The notes: a model not told the origin generated them from the letters alone. Numbered from the stretch's first letter, positions 26,238 through 34,909 are shown. The stretch is 64,000 nt of DNA from Sunxiuqinia sp965372405 (GCA_965372405.1 CBDVCE010000005.1:1-64000); one strand, 5' to 3'. Made by a program: numbers and translations.

Positions 26238-27683
26238 ATGAAAATTAAAATATTTCTAATATTGGCAGTTCTCTTTGTGTCAGTTATAAGCTGCGAGGAC
26301 TTTCTGGATGAGAATCCAAAGGATTTTATTTCTCCCGACAACTTACCTACTACCATTGCTGATTGCGACCTAATGCTTAATGGAGCAATAAGGCATCAGC
26401 GTAGTGGAGATTATTACGAGCGTTATTTGGTGTTTCTGGCTGGGGTAAGTGCCGACGATATGGATGTGCGTTACGACTCTGGCGACCGGTATGAAATCGA
26501 TAGATATACTTACTTAAGCACCAATCAGGCCATTTACAAAACATGGAGAAACGCATATAAAATCATAAACGAAACGAATCTTATGATTACTAAAATTCCT
26601 GAAACCGACCTCAACGATGCGGTTAAGGAAAAATATGTTGCAGCTGCTAAATTTTTACGTGCATTTACTTATTTTCATCTTGTTAGGCTCTGGGGATCGA
26701 ATTCTATTTTACTTGACCAGCCAGTTGACGATTTTAATGCTGCACTAGTAATGGAACCTGCCTCAATAGAAGCAGTATATCAGCTAATTAAAGAGGATAT
26801 AGATTATGCCGTTGGTTCTGGTTCTTATGATGGCCACCGTCTTCCAACTGAGGATTGGCCGGCAGCTGGTCGCCCAACTTATGGTGCTGCCAAAGCGCTT
26901 CAGGCCAAAATTTATATGACTATGGCCGGGAATCCGCTCAATCAGTCAGATAAATGGCAAACCGCCCGTGACGCAGCACAGGAAGTAATGAATATGCCTA
27001 GATATTCATTAGCTACCGATATAAATTCTATTTGGCAACTATCTAATGAAAACAGTGCTGAATTTATTTTCAGTATTCAAAATAAATTACCGGATTATGG
27101 AAGTATGTTTGCTGCACAAACGCGTCCTGATGGATGGAAAATGTTCGTAGGAAGTGAGCATTATTACAAAATGTATTTTGAAGAAAATGATTTAAGAAAG
27201 GAAGCTTACCATATTTTAGAATGGAATGGTGATCCTTATTCCACTTTCAGTGGGGCATGCCCATATATTCGTAAGTGGGCTGATATTGGCCGTGATAATT
27301 TGATTGAGTTCGGGAAACGTTCTGACTGCAATTTTCCGGTATTCAGAACATCCGAAGCTTACCTGATGTTTGCAGAAGCTGAAAACGAAGTTAATGGTCC
27401 CACACAGGCTGCTCTCGATGCCTTAAATGCAACTCGTGTAAGAGCTGGTTTAGATGCTTTAGCAGGTCTTTCAAAAGAGCAGTTCAAGGAAGAACTGATT
27501 CGTGAAAGAGCTCGTGAATTAACTTTTGAAATAAAAAGAAGGTACGATCTCCATCGTTGGGGAATGTTAGACGAAGTTTTAAGTGTTGACCCGCATGCAA
27601 GCACAAATTGGAATATGGCTCAGTATGAATATTACCCTGCACCGGAAAGAGATGTATTATTAAACCCAAACTTGGGTAATTAA
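26238..27683 (+). CDS. SusD/RagB-family surface glycan-binding lipoprotein
   Basis: This 481-residue SPII lipoprotein (lipobox VISC, Cys19) caps the SusC encoded 33 bp upstream. The N-terminal CEDFLDENPKDFISPDN is the classical start of a mature SusD/RagB protein. FLRAFTYFHLVRLWGS near residue 140 marks the TPR-like helices, and the C-terminal RD-type segment LIRERARELTFEIKRRYDLHRWG is diagnostic of the RagB/SusD branch, unlike the SusD-like_2 proteins of the other two loci. Length is normal. A strong terminator 28 bp later ends the SusC/D transcript. Confidence 0.95.
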   Translation: MKIKIFLILAVLFVSVISCEDFLDENPKDFISPDNLPTTIADCDLMLNGAIRHQRSGDYYERYLVFLAGVSADDMDVRYDSGDRYEIDRYTYLSTNQAIYKTWRNAYKIINETNLMITKIPETDLNDAVKEKYVAAAKFLRAFTYFHLVRLWGSNSILLDQPVDDFNAALVMEPASIEAVYQLIKEDIDYAVGSGSYDGHRLPTEDWPAAGRPTYGAAKALQAKIYMTMAGNPLNQSDKWQTARDAAQEVMNMPRYSLATDINSIWQLSNENSAEFIFSIQNKLPDYGSMFAAQTRPDGWKMFVGSEHYYKMYFEENDLRKEAYHILEWNGDPYSTFSGACPYIRKWADIGRDNLIEFGKRSDCNFPVFRTSEAYLMFAEAENEVNGPTQAALDALNATRVRAGLDALAGLSKEQFKEELIRERARELTFEIKRRYDLHRWGMLDEVLSVDPHASTNWNMAQYEYYPAPERDVLLNPNLGN

Positions 27684-27710
27684 TATAGTTTAGTTAGTTA
27701 GTTTAGTTGG

Positions 27711-27750
27711 AAAAAAGTATTGGGCTGCGTAGTTGGCCCAATACTTTTTT
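27711..27750 (+). terminator. Rho-independent terminator after susD
   Basis: A 15-bp perfect stem (AAAAAAGTATTGGGC with GCCCAATACTTTTTT) with a 10-base loop. It separates SusC/D from the enzyme genes that follow. Nothing else is recognisable in the gap 27751-27969. Confidence 0.93.
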
Positions 27751-27969
27751 ATTCTTGAAAATGGGTTATGTGTCTTTTGCTAAATCCAATAAAGATATCT
27801 CTTGCAGTTACTAAATGAGTAACATAAGATTTTTAACTACTCCAAAATGAAAACAAGAAGAAATTTCATTTCCATTTGCGGTGGAATCAAGTCTTTAAGG
27901 AGTTCAGGAAACAGTGAGAGAAAAAAATGGACTTTGGCATAAACGAGTAAATAATTAAAACAATTTAAT

Positions 27970-29583
27970 ATGAATAATCTAAGTATTATAGCAAGATGCA
28001 TCTCTTCATTTCTAATTCTTATTTTTATTATCAATCCCGCAACAATTAGTGCACAAGATTTGAAGCCGGACGAGCTAGAATTTGTTCGAAAAGGCGTAAC
28101 GAGAATGATTTTCGACGAAGATCAATCCATTCCGTTGGCAAAACTACAACCCGAAAAAATAATTGGTTTTTCAGCCATGCATCCCACCTCGCATTACAGC
28201 GAAGAGCACGCTGATATTAAAATAAGAGAAGACAAATTGCTGATTCAATCGGAGCAGGAAACCCAAACAGGAATATGGTTTGGCGGCTTTAATCCTTTTG
28301 CCACCTATACAATTGATCTTGCATCAAGTTCGGGAGAGGGGGAAATTGGATTTGAATTTTCAAGTGCTGATAAACAGCAACAATTTTTCATCAAAGTAGG
28401 ATTCAAAGACACAATCTTAACCGGTGTAAAAATTAGGGTAATAAAAGATGCAAAGATGATTGCCGATGAGGGTGTTTCAGTGAACCTTACAAGCCAGGAA
28501 AAGATTGAAGGTAAAATCATTCTTCAAATGTTGGGTAGCGGACTTGTATTATATTCACTGGATAATGGATTACCAAAAGTAATCGCTCAAAGTGATTTCA
28601 ATAAATATATTGATTTGCGGAGTAAGTATTGCTTCAATTCATTCCAATCAAGCTTGTTTGTAAAACTTAAGCAAGGTGTAGTTGAAGTAAACAAGGTAAC
28701 AATGGCACTTACAACTGGTATGGGTTTGGCCGATATTCGGCCGATTACCTATGAAAATGGGGATCCAATGCTTGACCAGGGACGACTGTGGTACACTATG
28801 TCGATTCGAGGCCGTGCTTTGCCTCACCATATACAAGGCGTATTTAGTATGAATCCTACTGTATTTGACATCAAGTTTGAAGGAATTATTTTATTTGACC
28901 GTAATGACGGTATACTCAGAAATGAGATTGCCTCACATATTTTTTACGACAGAAAAAATGAGATTTGGCATGGGCTAACAACCGGATTTAGTGCCTATGC
29001 AAATCCTGAAAAAGAAAAGAAAAAACTGCTCGCCGTTGAGAGTGAAAAAGATCCCCGTTTTGGCTTCTCTGTAATGCAAGCGGTTCCTTTTGGAATGGTG
29101 GGATCCTTTGAGGATCCTCATATTATTTATGATTCTGAAGTTGATAAATGGCGGATGCTTACCTGTGTAAAACAAGGGGAATTTAAAGCAATTATGCTGG
29201 AGTCGGATTATTGGAATAAAGACTATATACAAATTGCAGGACCGGTGGAACATAATTCTACAGGGACATCGATTCATAAAATAGGTGATAAACACTACTG
29301 TTTTTCAGGAAGCGCAGAGCGAGAAATATTCATTTATACCTACCCTAATCTTAAGGAAGTTGGAACACTTAAAATGGATTTACCTCCTTGGTCAGAAACA
29401 TCGGGTACAAGGGTGTGGCCAAACGTTGTTCAATTACCAGAAGGATACTCATTAAAATACGTAGCCTTAATGATGGACAGGTTTAACTATCCTGGTATGA
29501 AAGGTTCCAATTGGACCTATGGTGCTCTTTATCTATATCATGGTTATCCAAAGAGTGGTGACGAATCGGGGAGCGTGTTTTAG
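27970..29583 (+). CDS. Secreted protein with a predicted beta-propeller, possible glycosidase
   Basis: This 537-residue exported protein has a signal peptide ending near residue 29 (ISAQ). I do not recognise a named family. Residues about 50-240 look like a beta-sandwich. The rest has spaced motifs of the kind seen in five-bladed propeller glycosidases (GH32/43/117/130 superfamilies): MVGSFEDPHIIYDSEVDKWR near residue 380, then GTSIHKIGDKHYCFSGS and TSGTRVWPNVVQLP. The FEDPHI motif with its acidic pair is a candidate active-site element. It is followed 27 bp later by a DUF1080 protein and an oxidoreductase, so it probably works with them on a shared substrate. A glycosidase or lyase role is inference; a binding role is also possible. 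Confidence 0.55.
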   Translation: MNNLSIIARCISSFLILIFIINPATISAQDLKPDELEFVRKGVTRMIFDEDQSIPLAKLQPEKIIGFSAMHPTSHYSEEHADIKIREDKLLIQSEQETQTGIWFGGFNPFATYTIDLASSSGEGEIGFEFSSADKQQQFFIKVGFKDTILTGVKIRVIKDAKMIADEGVSVNLTSQEKIEGKIILQMLGSGLVLYSLDNGLPKVIAQSDFNKYIDLRSKYCFNSFQSSLFVKLKQGVVEVNKVTMALTTGMGLADIRPITYENGDPMLDQGRLWYTMSIRGRALPHHIQGVFSMNPTVFDIKFEGIILFDRNDGILRNEIASHIFYDRKNEIWHGLTTGFSAYANPEKEKKKLLAVESEKDPRFGFSVMQAVPFGMVGSFEDPHIIYDSEVDKWRMLTCVKQGEFKAIMLESDYWNKDYIQIAGPVEHNSTGTSIHKIGDKHYCFSGSAEREIFIYTYPNLKEVGTLKMDLPPWSETSGTRVWPNVVQLPEGYSLKYVALMMDRFNYPGMKGSNWTYGALYLYHGYPKSGDESGSVF

Positions 29584-29610
29584 ATTTCAAATAATAAATT
29601 AAATAACAAT

Positions 29611-30348
29611 ATGAATCACAATACTTCTAAATTCAGTATTATTACCGGAGTTCTGTCTTTGTTTTTTCTGGTACAGGGAACAAACGTATTTTCACAAGAT
29701 TCGAATCCTCGATTGGTTCAGGCGGGTAAAAATGGGAAAGCCCCATCGGATGCTATCGTCTTGTTTGATAAAGGATCACTTAACAGTTTTGAAAGTGTTG
29801 TTGATCAAGGGCCGGTTAAATGGAACGTATCAGGAAAGAAATTTACTGTAGTTCCGGGAGCAAAGGACATTCAAACCAAAGAGCGGTTTGGCGATTGCCA
29901 GTTACACATTGAATGGAGAAGCCCGATTAAAGATGTACGGCAGGGCAAAACTGGACGAGGCTGTGGAAACTCAGGTATCTACCTTATGGGTAAATATGAG
30001 GTGCAGGTTATCAATTCATATAATAATGATACAGGTATAAAATACCAGGCCGGATCCGTGTACGATCAAACTCCTCCTTTGGTTAATGCAGCTTTTAAGC
30101 CGGGAAAATGGCAGACATACGATATTATTTTTACAGCTCCCCGATACAATAAAGATGGATTATTAGAAACTCCTCCGTACGTAACAGTTTTTCACAATGG
30201 GGTTCTTGTTCAAAACCATACAGAGATACTAGGACCAACTACATCTCATAATAAAACATTACCTATTACAGATTCGGAGCTTCCGCTAATGCTTCAGGAA
30301 CATTCCAATGAAGTGAGTTATAGGAATATTTGGATAAGAAAAATTTAA
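29611..30348 (+). CDS. DUF1080 / 3-keto-disaccharide hydrolase family protein (PF06439)
   Basis: This 245-residue secreted protein (signal peptide ending near residue 29, VFSQ) contains one LamG-like jelly-roll of the PF06439 type. Family marks are DAIVLFDKGSLNSFES, WRSP, GCGNSGIYLMGKYEVQVIN and KWQTYDIIFTAPRY. Members have been linked to cleavage of 3-keto-glycosides, in which an oxidised sugar ring allows the glycosidic bond to be broken by elimination or hydrolysis. Its gene is 12 bp before a Tat-exported Gfo/Idh/MocA oxidoreductase that could supply the 3-keto substrate, which strengthens this reading. A pure binding or GH16-like role remains possible. It follows the propeller gene by 27 bp in the same operon. 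Confidence 0.85.
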   Translation: MNHNTSKFSIITGVLSLFFLVQGTNVFSQDSNPRLVQAGKNGKAPSDAIVLFDKGSLNSFESVVDQGPVKWNVSGKKFTVVPGAKDIQTKERFGDCQLHIEWRSPIKDVRQGKTGRGCGNSGIYLMGKYEVQVINSYNNDTGIKYQAGSVYDQTPPLVNAAFKPGKWQTYDIIFTAPRYNKDGLLETPPYVTVFHNGVLVQNHTEILGPTTSHNKTLPITDSELPLMLQEHSNEVSYRNIWIRKI

Positions 30349-30360
30349 AAAAGCAATATT

Positions 30361-31734
30361 ATGACTAGGACCAATAGAAGATCATTTATAAAAGCAGCTG
30401 GTGCAGTAGCAGCTGGAGTTATTATTGTTCCAACAATTATTCCTGCATGTGCAAGAGGTAAGAATGGGCATAAAGCTCCATCAGATAGAATAAATATTGC
30501 TTTTATTGGTGCTGGAAATCAGGCCGGAAACGACATCAAAAATTTCTTGAGTGACGAAAGAGTACAAGTAACGGCAATTTGTGATGTAAATAAAGAAGGC
30601 CCCGGATATTGGGCTGGAAGAATAGCCGGAAGGGAACCAAGAATAAGAGCAGTAGATAAGTTTTATTCCGAGAAAATGGGAAAAGACTATAAATCATGCC
30701 GTGGCTATGACGATTTTAGAGAAGTAATTGCTTTAAAAGATATTGATGCTGTTGAAGTTGTAACACCCGATCATTGGCATTCTATTCCGGTACTTATGGC
30801 AGCTGCCGCAGGTAAGGATATATATTGTCAAAAACCATTGGCTTTAACTATTCCCGAAGGGAGGGCAATGAGTAATGCCGCTAAAAAGTATGGCATTGTT
30901 TTTCAAACTGGTAGCCAACAACGTTCTGATAAAAACTTTCGCAGAGCTTGTGAGCTGGTTCGCAACGGTCGAATTGGAGAATTACAAACGGTAAGATGTG
31001 GATTACCATCAGGCACTCCCGATTTTGGACATACGGGAGATCAAACCAGCCCAATACCTGTTCCCGAAGGATTTAACTACAATATGTGGTTGGGGCCGGC
31101 GCCCGTAGAACCATATTCACCTGCACGTGTGGGGGTTAATTTCAGATGGAATCTGGATTATTCAGGTGGGCAGCTAACCGATTGGGGGGGGCACCATCCT
31201 GATATTGCCCAATGGGGAATGGATACTGAAAATACCGGACCGATAAAAATACAGAATGCCAAAGCAACTTGGGCGCAACATCCGGTGTGGGATACAGCAA
31301 CTGATTTTTACTTCGAGAGTATTTTCGATAACGGAGTTAAACTTATTATTTCGAGCAAAGAAGAAAGACGCGGAGTTAAATTTGAAGGTACAGAAGGTTG
31401 GGTTTGGGCAGGCCGCGGAAAACATGAAGCTAGTTCTAAATCCATAATGGAAAGTGTTATCGGTAAAGATGAAATTAATCTGTATAAGAGTGAGAACCAT
31501 TTCCGTAATTTCATCGATTGTGTTATAACTCGAAAGGAAACAATTGCTCCAGCTGAAACTGCGCACCGTTCAATATCCATTGCTCATCTTGGTAATATTG
31601 CCATGAGACTTAATCAAGATTTGGAGTGGGATCCGATCAATGAGAAAATACTTAATAACGGACAAGCGAATAGCATGTTATCTCGACAAATGAGAGAACC
31701 ATGGGCTTCTGTTTATACAAAATATACAGTCTAA
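30361..31734 (+). CDS. Tat-exported Gfo/Idh/MocA-family oxidoreductase
   Basis: This 457-residue NAD(P)-dependent sugar oxidoreductase carries a twin-arginine signal (TNRRSFIKAAG, Arg6-Arg7) and should fold in the cytoplasm with its cofactor before export. The Rossmann motif IAFIGAGNQAGND lies near residues 48-60. VVTPDHWHSIPV and YCQKPLALTI (the family's EKP-like segment) follow, and DWGGHHPDIAQWGMD near residue 278 is the substrate-side signature. In related pathways such proteins oxidise the 3-hydroxyl of a glycoside with a tightly held cofactor. It is 12 bp after the DUF1080 gene and ends the operon. Remnants of insertion elements begin about 110 bp downstream. Confidence 0.9.
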   Translation: MTRTNRRSFIKAAGAVAAGVIIVPTIIPACARGKNGHKAPSDRINIAFIGAGNQAGNDIKNFLSDERVQVTAICDVNKEGPGYWAGRIAGREPRIRAVDKFYSEKMGKDYKSCRGYDDFREVIALKDIDAVEVVTPDHWHSIPVLMAAAAGKDIYCQKPLALTIPEGRAMSNAAKKYGIVFQTGSQQRSDKNFRRACELVRNGRIGELQTVRCGLPSGTPDFGHTGDQTSPIPVPEGFNYNMWLGPAPVEPYSPARVGVNFRWNLDYSGGQLTDWGGHHPDIAQWGMDTENTGPIKIQNAKATWAQHPVWDTATDFYFESIFDNGVKLIISSKEERRGVKFEGTEGWVWAGRGKHEASSKSIMESVIGKDEINLYKSENHFRNFIDCVITRKETIAPAETAHRSISIAHLGNIAMRLNQDLEWDPINEKILNNGQANSMLSRQMREPWASVYTKYTV

Positions 31735-31846
31735 CATTAAGTTAATTAAACAATGAAGCTCATTTAAACTCTATGTTTTCCTGAAAAGCAAAAATATATA
31801 AATATTCAGATAATTATCGCCTTAGTATTAATATGCAATATGTTTT

Positions 31847-32042
31847 GGTTCTGTCGCATTAATAAATCAAGAACTTAATAATTTTAATTTTACCTTTCAA
31901 CTAAAACTTAGATTAGATGTTCAAGCACCACCGCTATCCAAAAGCTATAATCCTACAGGCCGTTTACTTCAAATTGAGATTCACTTTGAGCTATAGAGAT
32001 GTGGAAGAACTGCTTTCCATAAGAGGAGTACGGGTAGATCAT
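31847..32042 (+). mobile_element. Left end of an IS6-family insertion sequence (remnant)
   Basis: GGTTCTGTCGCATT at 31847-31860 resembles an IS6-family terminal inverted repeat. From ATG 31917 about 42 codons read as the start of an IS6-type DDE transposase (HRYPKAIILQAVYFKLRFTL, then SYRDVEELLSIRGVRVDH). The match stops at 32042, before the DDE core, where unrelated REP-like DNA begins. No right end is visible, so the element is dead. Confidence 0.75.
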
Positions 32043-32049
32043 TCCCCCG

Positions 32050-32077
32050 CTGGCGCCGATTTGCAATCGGTGGCCGG
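32050..32077. repeat. REP-like imperfect palindrome
   Basis: CCGATT-TGC-AATCGG at 32056-32070 forms a 6-bp stem with a 3-base loop, flanked by G/C-rich arms (TGGCG and TGGCCGG). It lies between the IS6 remnant and a REP-associated transposase remnant, the usual companion of such palindromes. Confidence 0.55.
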
Positions 32078-32139
32078 AAATAGTGCCGGAATGTTTGTAC
32101 GAATTGTATTATATTTGAGAGGATTAACAACGCAGAACA

Positions 32140-32391
32140 ATGAGCCGCAAGTACAAGTTTCATAATCCTGATGGTGTTTCTTTTGCAGTACAAGGCTGGG
32201 TAGATGCCTGCCTGCCTAGACAGGTTTTTACTAGGAATGAATACAAGAATATTCTCGTAGAAAACCTTAAATATTGCCAAAACAATAAAGGATTGGAAAT
32301 ATTTGCCTGGTGCATAATGACCAACCATGTACATTTAATTATCAGAACTCAGGGAGATAATTTGTTATCTGATATTTTGAATCAGGAATAA
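32140..32391 (+). pseudogene. Truncated REP-associated tyrosine transposase (IS200/Y1-like, RAYT)
   Basis: The 83-codon fragment starts MSRKYKFHNPDGVSF and contains the HUH metal-binding motif in WCIMTNHVHLIIRT, typical of Y1 transposases. It stops at ILNQE, before the region carrying the catalytic tyrosine, so it is inactive. Compared with the usual form (WVDVFTRNEYK) it has an 18-bp in-frame insertion, GCCTGCCTGCCTAGACAG, at 32206-32223 that contains a near-palindrome and looks REP-like. A few residues also appear to be missing after DGV. The reading frame overlaps the tail of the IS6-derived frame. Confidence 0.78.
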
Positions 32392-32497
32392 TAGTTTTTG
32401 ACTTGTTTTTTGGAATGTCATTTATAGTAGGCTTTGTTTCAGAATAGATAGACACAGATTGTTTTTTCCTATTCGTATAAAGTTATTTTAAATAGTT

Positions 32498-32534
32498 AAG
32501 TGAGGCTGTAAATTATTACAGCCTCACTTTTTTT
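32498..32534 (+). terminator. Rho-independent terminator facing the plus strand
   Basis: A perfect 14-bp stem (AAGTGAGGCTGTAA with TTACAGCCTCACTT) and short loop are followed by a T-run. On the minus strand no T-run follows, so it mainly stops plus-strand transcripts. It lies 18 bp beyond the end of the minus-strand gene at 32552. Confidence 0.82.
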
Positions 32535-32551
32535 AAGGATGATGTACTTCT

Positions 32552-33247
32552 CTACGAGTGCACCAAATCGTTCACATTATTATTTGATGACTTAGGTCTT
32601 GGCAGACTGTACTTATCTAGTCGTGCCGGGTCATCGCTGTAAATAATCTGGGCAATTTCATGCACAGGTTTTAGGAGTTTGTAGATGTCATTCAGGCTTC
32701 TTACCCGTTCCTGAGTAATCAGTCCGCGTTCCTTCTTATACTTTTCCTGTGCAATATTGGCAGTCTTAAGATTTGTCGCCAGTATTGCCAATCCATCAAT
32801 AAATTCTTCGCTGCAACCTTCTGCAACTAACTGGGGTTTGTAGCTGGCTGCTGTTTCAGCCAGTGTTTCCATAAACAAGGTGAGATTGGCCTGGCTTTTT
32901 CGAGCCTTTTCTATTCCTTTAGAACCAAACTGCTTCATAACAGCAGGATTGTTTCCAAAAGCCTTGTTAGCAAAAAACAATACCGTTTTAAAGGCCTTGT
33001 TGCAAGCACCCATAGCATCAATTACAGTTTGGGTTAGTTCAGCTTGTTCATTAACAATTACCATGTCTGGCTTTAGATCATAAAAACTGCTTAAACAATT
33101 TGTAATTACCAGTGGGTAATCTGTAGCAAAGTTCAAATCAAAACCGGAGAAATCAGTTAGGTCATCTGGAAGCGTTTCTTTCACCACTTCTGCATTTTCA
33201 ATTAAGTCAGCATCTGCGACATTGTAAATTCTGTCGTTTTTTGACAT
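32552..33247 (-). CDS. Conserved hypothetical protein, predicted all-helical
   Basis: This 231-residue protein has no signal peptide and no obvious membrane helix, so it is probably cytoplasmic. I do not recognise a domain. It is rich in Ala, Lys and Glu and looks largely alpha-helical, with a long amphipathic stretch around residues 60-210 (for example AMGACNKAFKTVLFFANKAF and SQANLTLFMETLAETAAS). The C-terminus ends in a low-complexity tail (PKSSNNNVNDLVHS). Similar orphan proteins occur in Bacteroidota near transposon scars, but I cannot give a function. It is the only minus-strand gene between 0 and 53 kb and is read away from the 21-bp array at 33389, which lies upstream of its start. 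Confidence 0.7.
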   Translation of the reverse strand: MSKNDRIYNVADADLIENAEVVKETLPDDLTDFSGFDLNFATDYPLVITNCLSSFYDLKPDMVIVNEQAELTQTVIDAMGACNKAFKTVLFFANKAFGNNPAVMKQFGSKGIEKARKSQANLTLFMETLAETAASYKPQLVAEGCSEEFIDGLAILATNLKTANIAQEKYKKERGLITQERVRSLNDIYKLLKPVHEIAQIIYSDDPARLDKYSLPRPKSSNNNVNDLVHS

Positions 33248-33388
33248 TCATTTTATTTTACAATTTTTAAAATAATAAGTCCATGTTGGACAAAGTAGTA
33301 CCCAAAAAATATAGGGTGGGAGAAGGTATCATAAACCACGGGGTAGTAGTGTACAGGGGCGTTTCAATTAATGTATTTATATCACTCA

Positions 33389-33712
33389 AAGCGAATGATG
33401 GTTGAATTTAAGCGAACTCTCGTCAACTTAAAGCGAGGAGTGATTGGTTTTAAGCGAAGCTCAGTTGGAGTTAAGCGAGCATTCAGTGAACTTAAGCGAA
33501 CATTTTCCGGGATGGATGAATGCTCGCTTAGCGATGCGCAATGTTTGCTATAAGCTGCGGAATAGGCGCTTAAGCCTGCGCAACACTCGCTTTAACCCGG
33601 TGAATCCTCGCTACGAACCACTTGATTGTCGCTATTTCTTGTTTAACATTCGCTATGAATATCTTAATGTTCTCTACAAAATTTTCAAAGAGCGCTTTGT
33701 TGTTTTTAACCC
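33389..33712. repeat. 21-bp-period array in two opposed halves (array B)
   Basis: Six units begin with AAGCGA at 33389, 33410, 33431, 33452, 33473 and 33494. Nine units in the opposite orientation begin with TCGCTT/TCGCTA or close variants at 33524, 33545, 33566, 33587, 33608, 33629, 33650, 33671 and 33692. The spacing is exactly 21 bp in both halves, with 9 bp between them. The 15 bases after each anchor differ from unit to unit. The rest of the gap, 33713-33981, has an inverted repeat (CATGTTA...TAACATG, 33762-33781) and no gene. Confidence 0.88.
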
Positions 33713-33981
33713 TTTATAATTCTAATTGTGTTGAATAGGGTGGTCTTCTTTTCGTGTAATACATGTTAGTTGTTTAACATGACAATGCAAATTAGAAAAA
33801 ATTATGTAATTATCATAGTGTTGGTGAGTTTTTATTTAGATCAGCCTGTTGGTTTACTGAATTTCCATATTAAACTTAACTATGGGAAAGAGTTAAGAGT
33901 TTTGTAATATCAAGTAGTGGGAGTTTACATTATTGGGAAAAGATTTTGAGTCAATTCACGAGGGGGCTTTATTTGAATTTC

Positions 33982-34018
33982 AGGAAGGTATTTTACTACA
34001 CCTCTTCCTATTTTTTTT
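33982..34018 (+). promoter_or_regulatory. Terminator-like hairpin in the araC-type gene leader
   Basis: AGGAAGGT pairs imperfectly with ACCTCTTCCT (11-base loop) and eight T follow at 34011-34018, only 25 bp before the start codon at 34043. It could be a leader attenuator or the end of a short upstream RNA. Confidence 0.5.
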
Positions 34019-34042
34019 AACTTTCCCAAAATTATTGCTCCT

Positions 34043-34909
34043 ATGGAAAATCAATTTCAACATATCCTTATAAATAGTTTTCAATCACAGGAAGATTTTA
34101 ATCTAGAAGTCTTTCGTATTATTTCTTTTGAGCCTGGCTTTCATTTTAAAATGCACAGTCACAAACGTATTGAACTCAATTTCATATTAAAGGGAAGTTG
34201 TGTAATGATGCTTGGAGACAAGCTTGTTAAGCTAAGTCAGAATAATATTATACTTATTTTCCCTGGTTCGAAACATGATTTTTATGTTGATTCAAAAAAT
34301 GGCGTTAAGATTGTTCAACTAGAATTCCTACTTGAAGAATCTTTCCAGAAGGTTTTTGAGGGGATGCTTGAAACGAAGCTTTCTATTCTTTATAACTCAA
34401 AATCATATATAAAGATTTCCAATAATCAGGAGATTGGAAATTGCATGGAACGGATAATAAAAGAAAAGAAACTTAAACGTGGGAGTTTTGAATCGTTGAG
34501 TAGGCTTTATTTTCTGGAGTTAGTTGTTTTATTGTCGAGATTTATCAATAAAATGTATGAAACTGCAAATCAACAGGCAAATCAGCATTTAAAGAAAGCC
34601 ATGAATATTATTCATGCCAATTATAGTTCTGGTGTATCTATTTCTTCATTGGCAAAAGAGTGCAATATTTCTGAACGTTATTTGCGAAAGCTTTTTACAG
34701 TTCATTTAGAATCTACTCCCCAGGAGTATTGTAATAATTTAAGAATTAATAAAGCTGTTGAGCTTTTGGCCGATCATAAAAACCCGATTAAAGAGGTGGC
34801 CTATAGTGTTGGATATTCAACACCGCAATATTTTTCCAGAATGTTTAAAGAAAAATACGGGTTCTCACCTCAGGTTTATCGGAAAATATTATTTGAATCT
34901 CAAATGTAG
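34043..34909 (+). CDS. AraC-family transcriptional regulator
   Basis: This is a 288-residue one-component regulator. The N-terminal cupin domain (about residues 20-110) has HFKMHSHKRIELNFILKGS followed by IILIFPGSKHDFYV, a likely sugar-sensing pocket. The C-terminal AraC double helix-turn-helix (about 190-285) shows ISSLAKECNISERYLRKLF and the second-helix signature VAYSVGYSTPQYFSRMFKEK, which is family-typical. It lies 100 bp upstream of and in the same direction as the glycosidase cluster at 35010-53410, which has no ECF/FecR or SusC/D of its own. It is therefore the probable activator of that cluster, responding to a released sugar in the cytoplasm. Confidence 0.9.
   Translation: MENQFQHILINSFQSQEDFNLEVFRIISFEPGFHFKMHSHKRIELNFILKGSCVMMLGDKLVKLSQNNIILIFPGSKHDFYVDSKNGVKIVQLEFLLEESFQKVFEGMLETKLSILYNSKSYIKISNNQEIGNCMERIIKEKKLKRGSFESLSRLYFLELVVLLSRFINKMYETANQQANQHLKKAMNIIHANYSSGVSISSLAKECNISERYLRKLFTVHLESTPQEYCNNLRINKAVELLADHKNPIKEVAYSVGYSTPQYFSRMFKEKYGFSPQVYRKILFESQM

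Noticed and set aside
31917..32165. An 82-residue intact small protein
   Set aside because: Only the first ~42 residues match an IS6 transposase; the rest is translation of REP-like DNA into the RAYT leader.
32140..32391. Functional REP-associated transposase
   Set aside because: The HUH motif is present, but the protein ends before the catalytic tyrosine region and has an insertion and a small deletion.
33282..33296. GTCCATGTTGGAC hairpin resembling an array C unit
   Set aside because: It is a single copy without 21-bp neighbours, so similarity to the GTCCATG...GGAC dyad is probably chance.
33371..33719. Small proteins with KR-xxxxx heptads across array B
   Set aside because: The KR heptad frame covers only the first half and stops at 33553. 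In the opposite reading the anchors of the second half contain TAG triplets. The DNA anchor explains the pattern better than a peptide.
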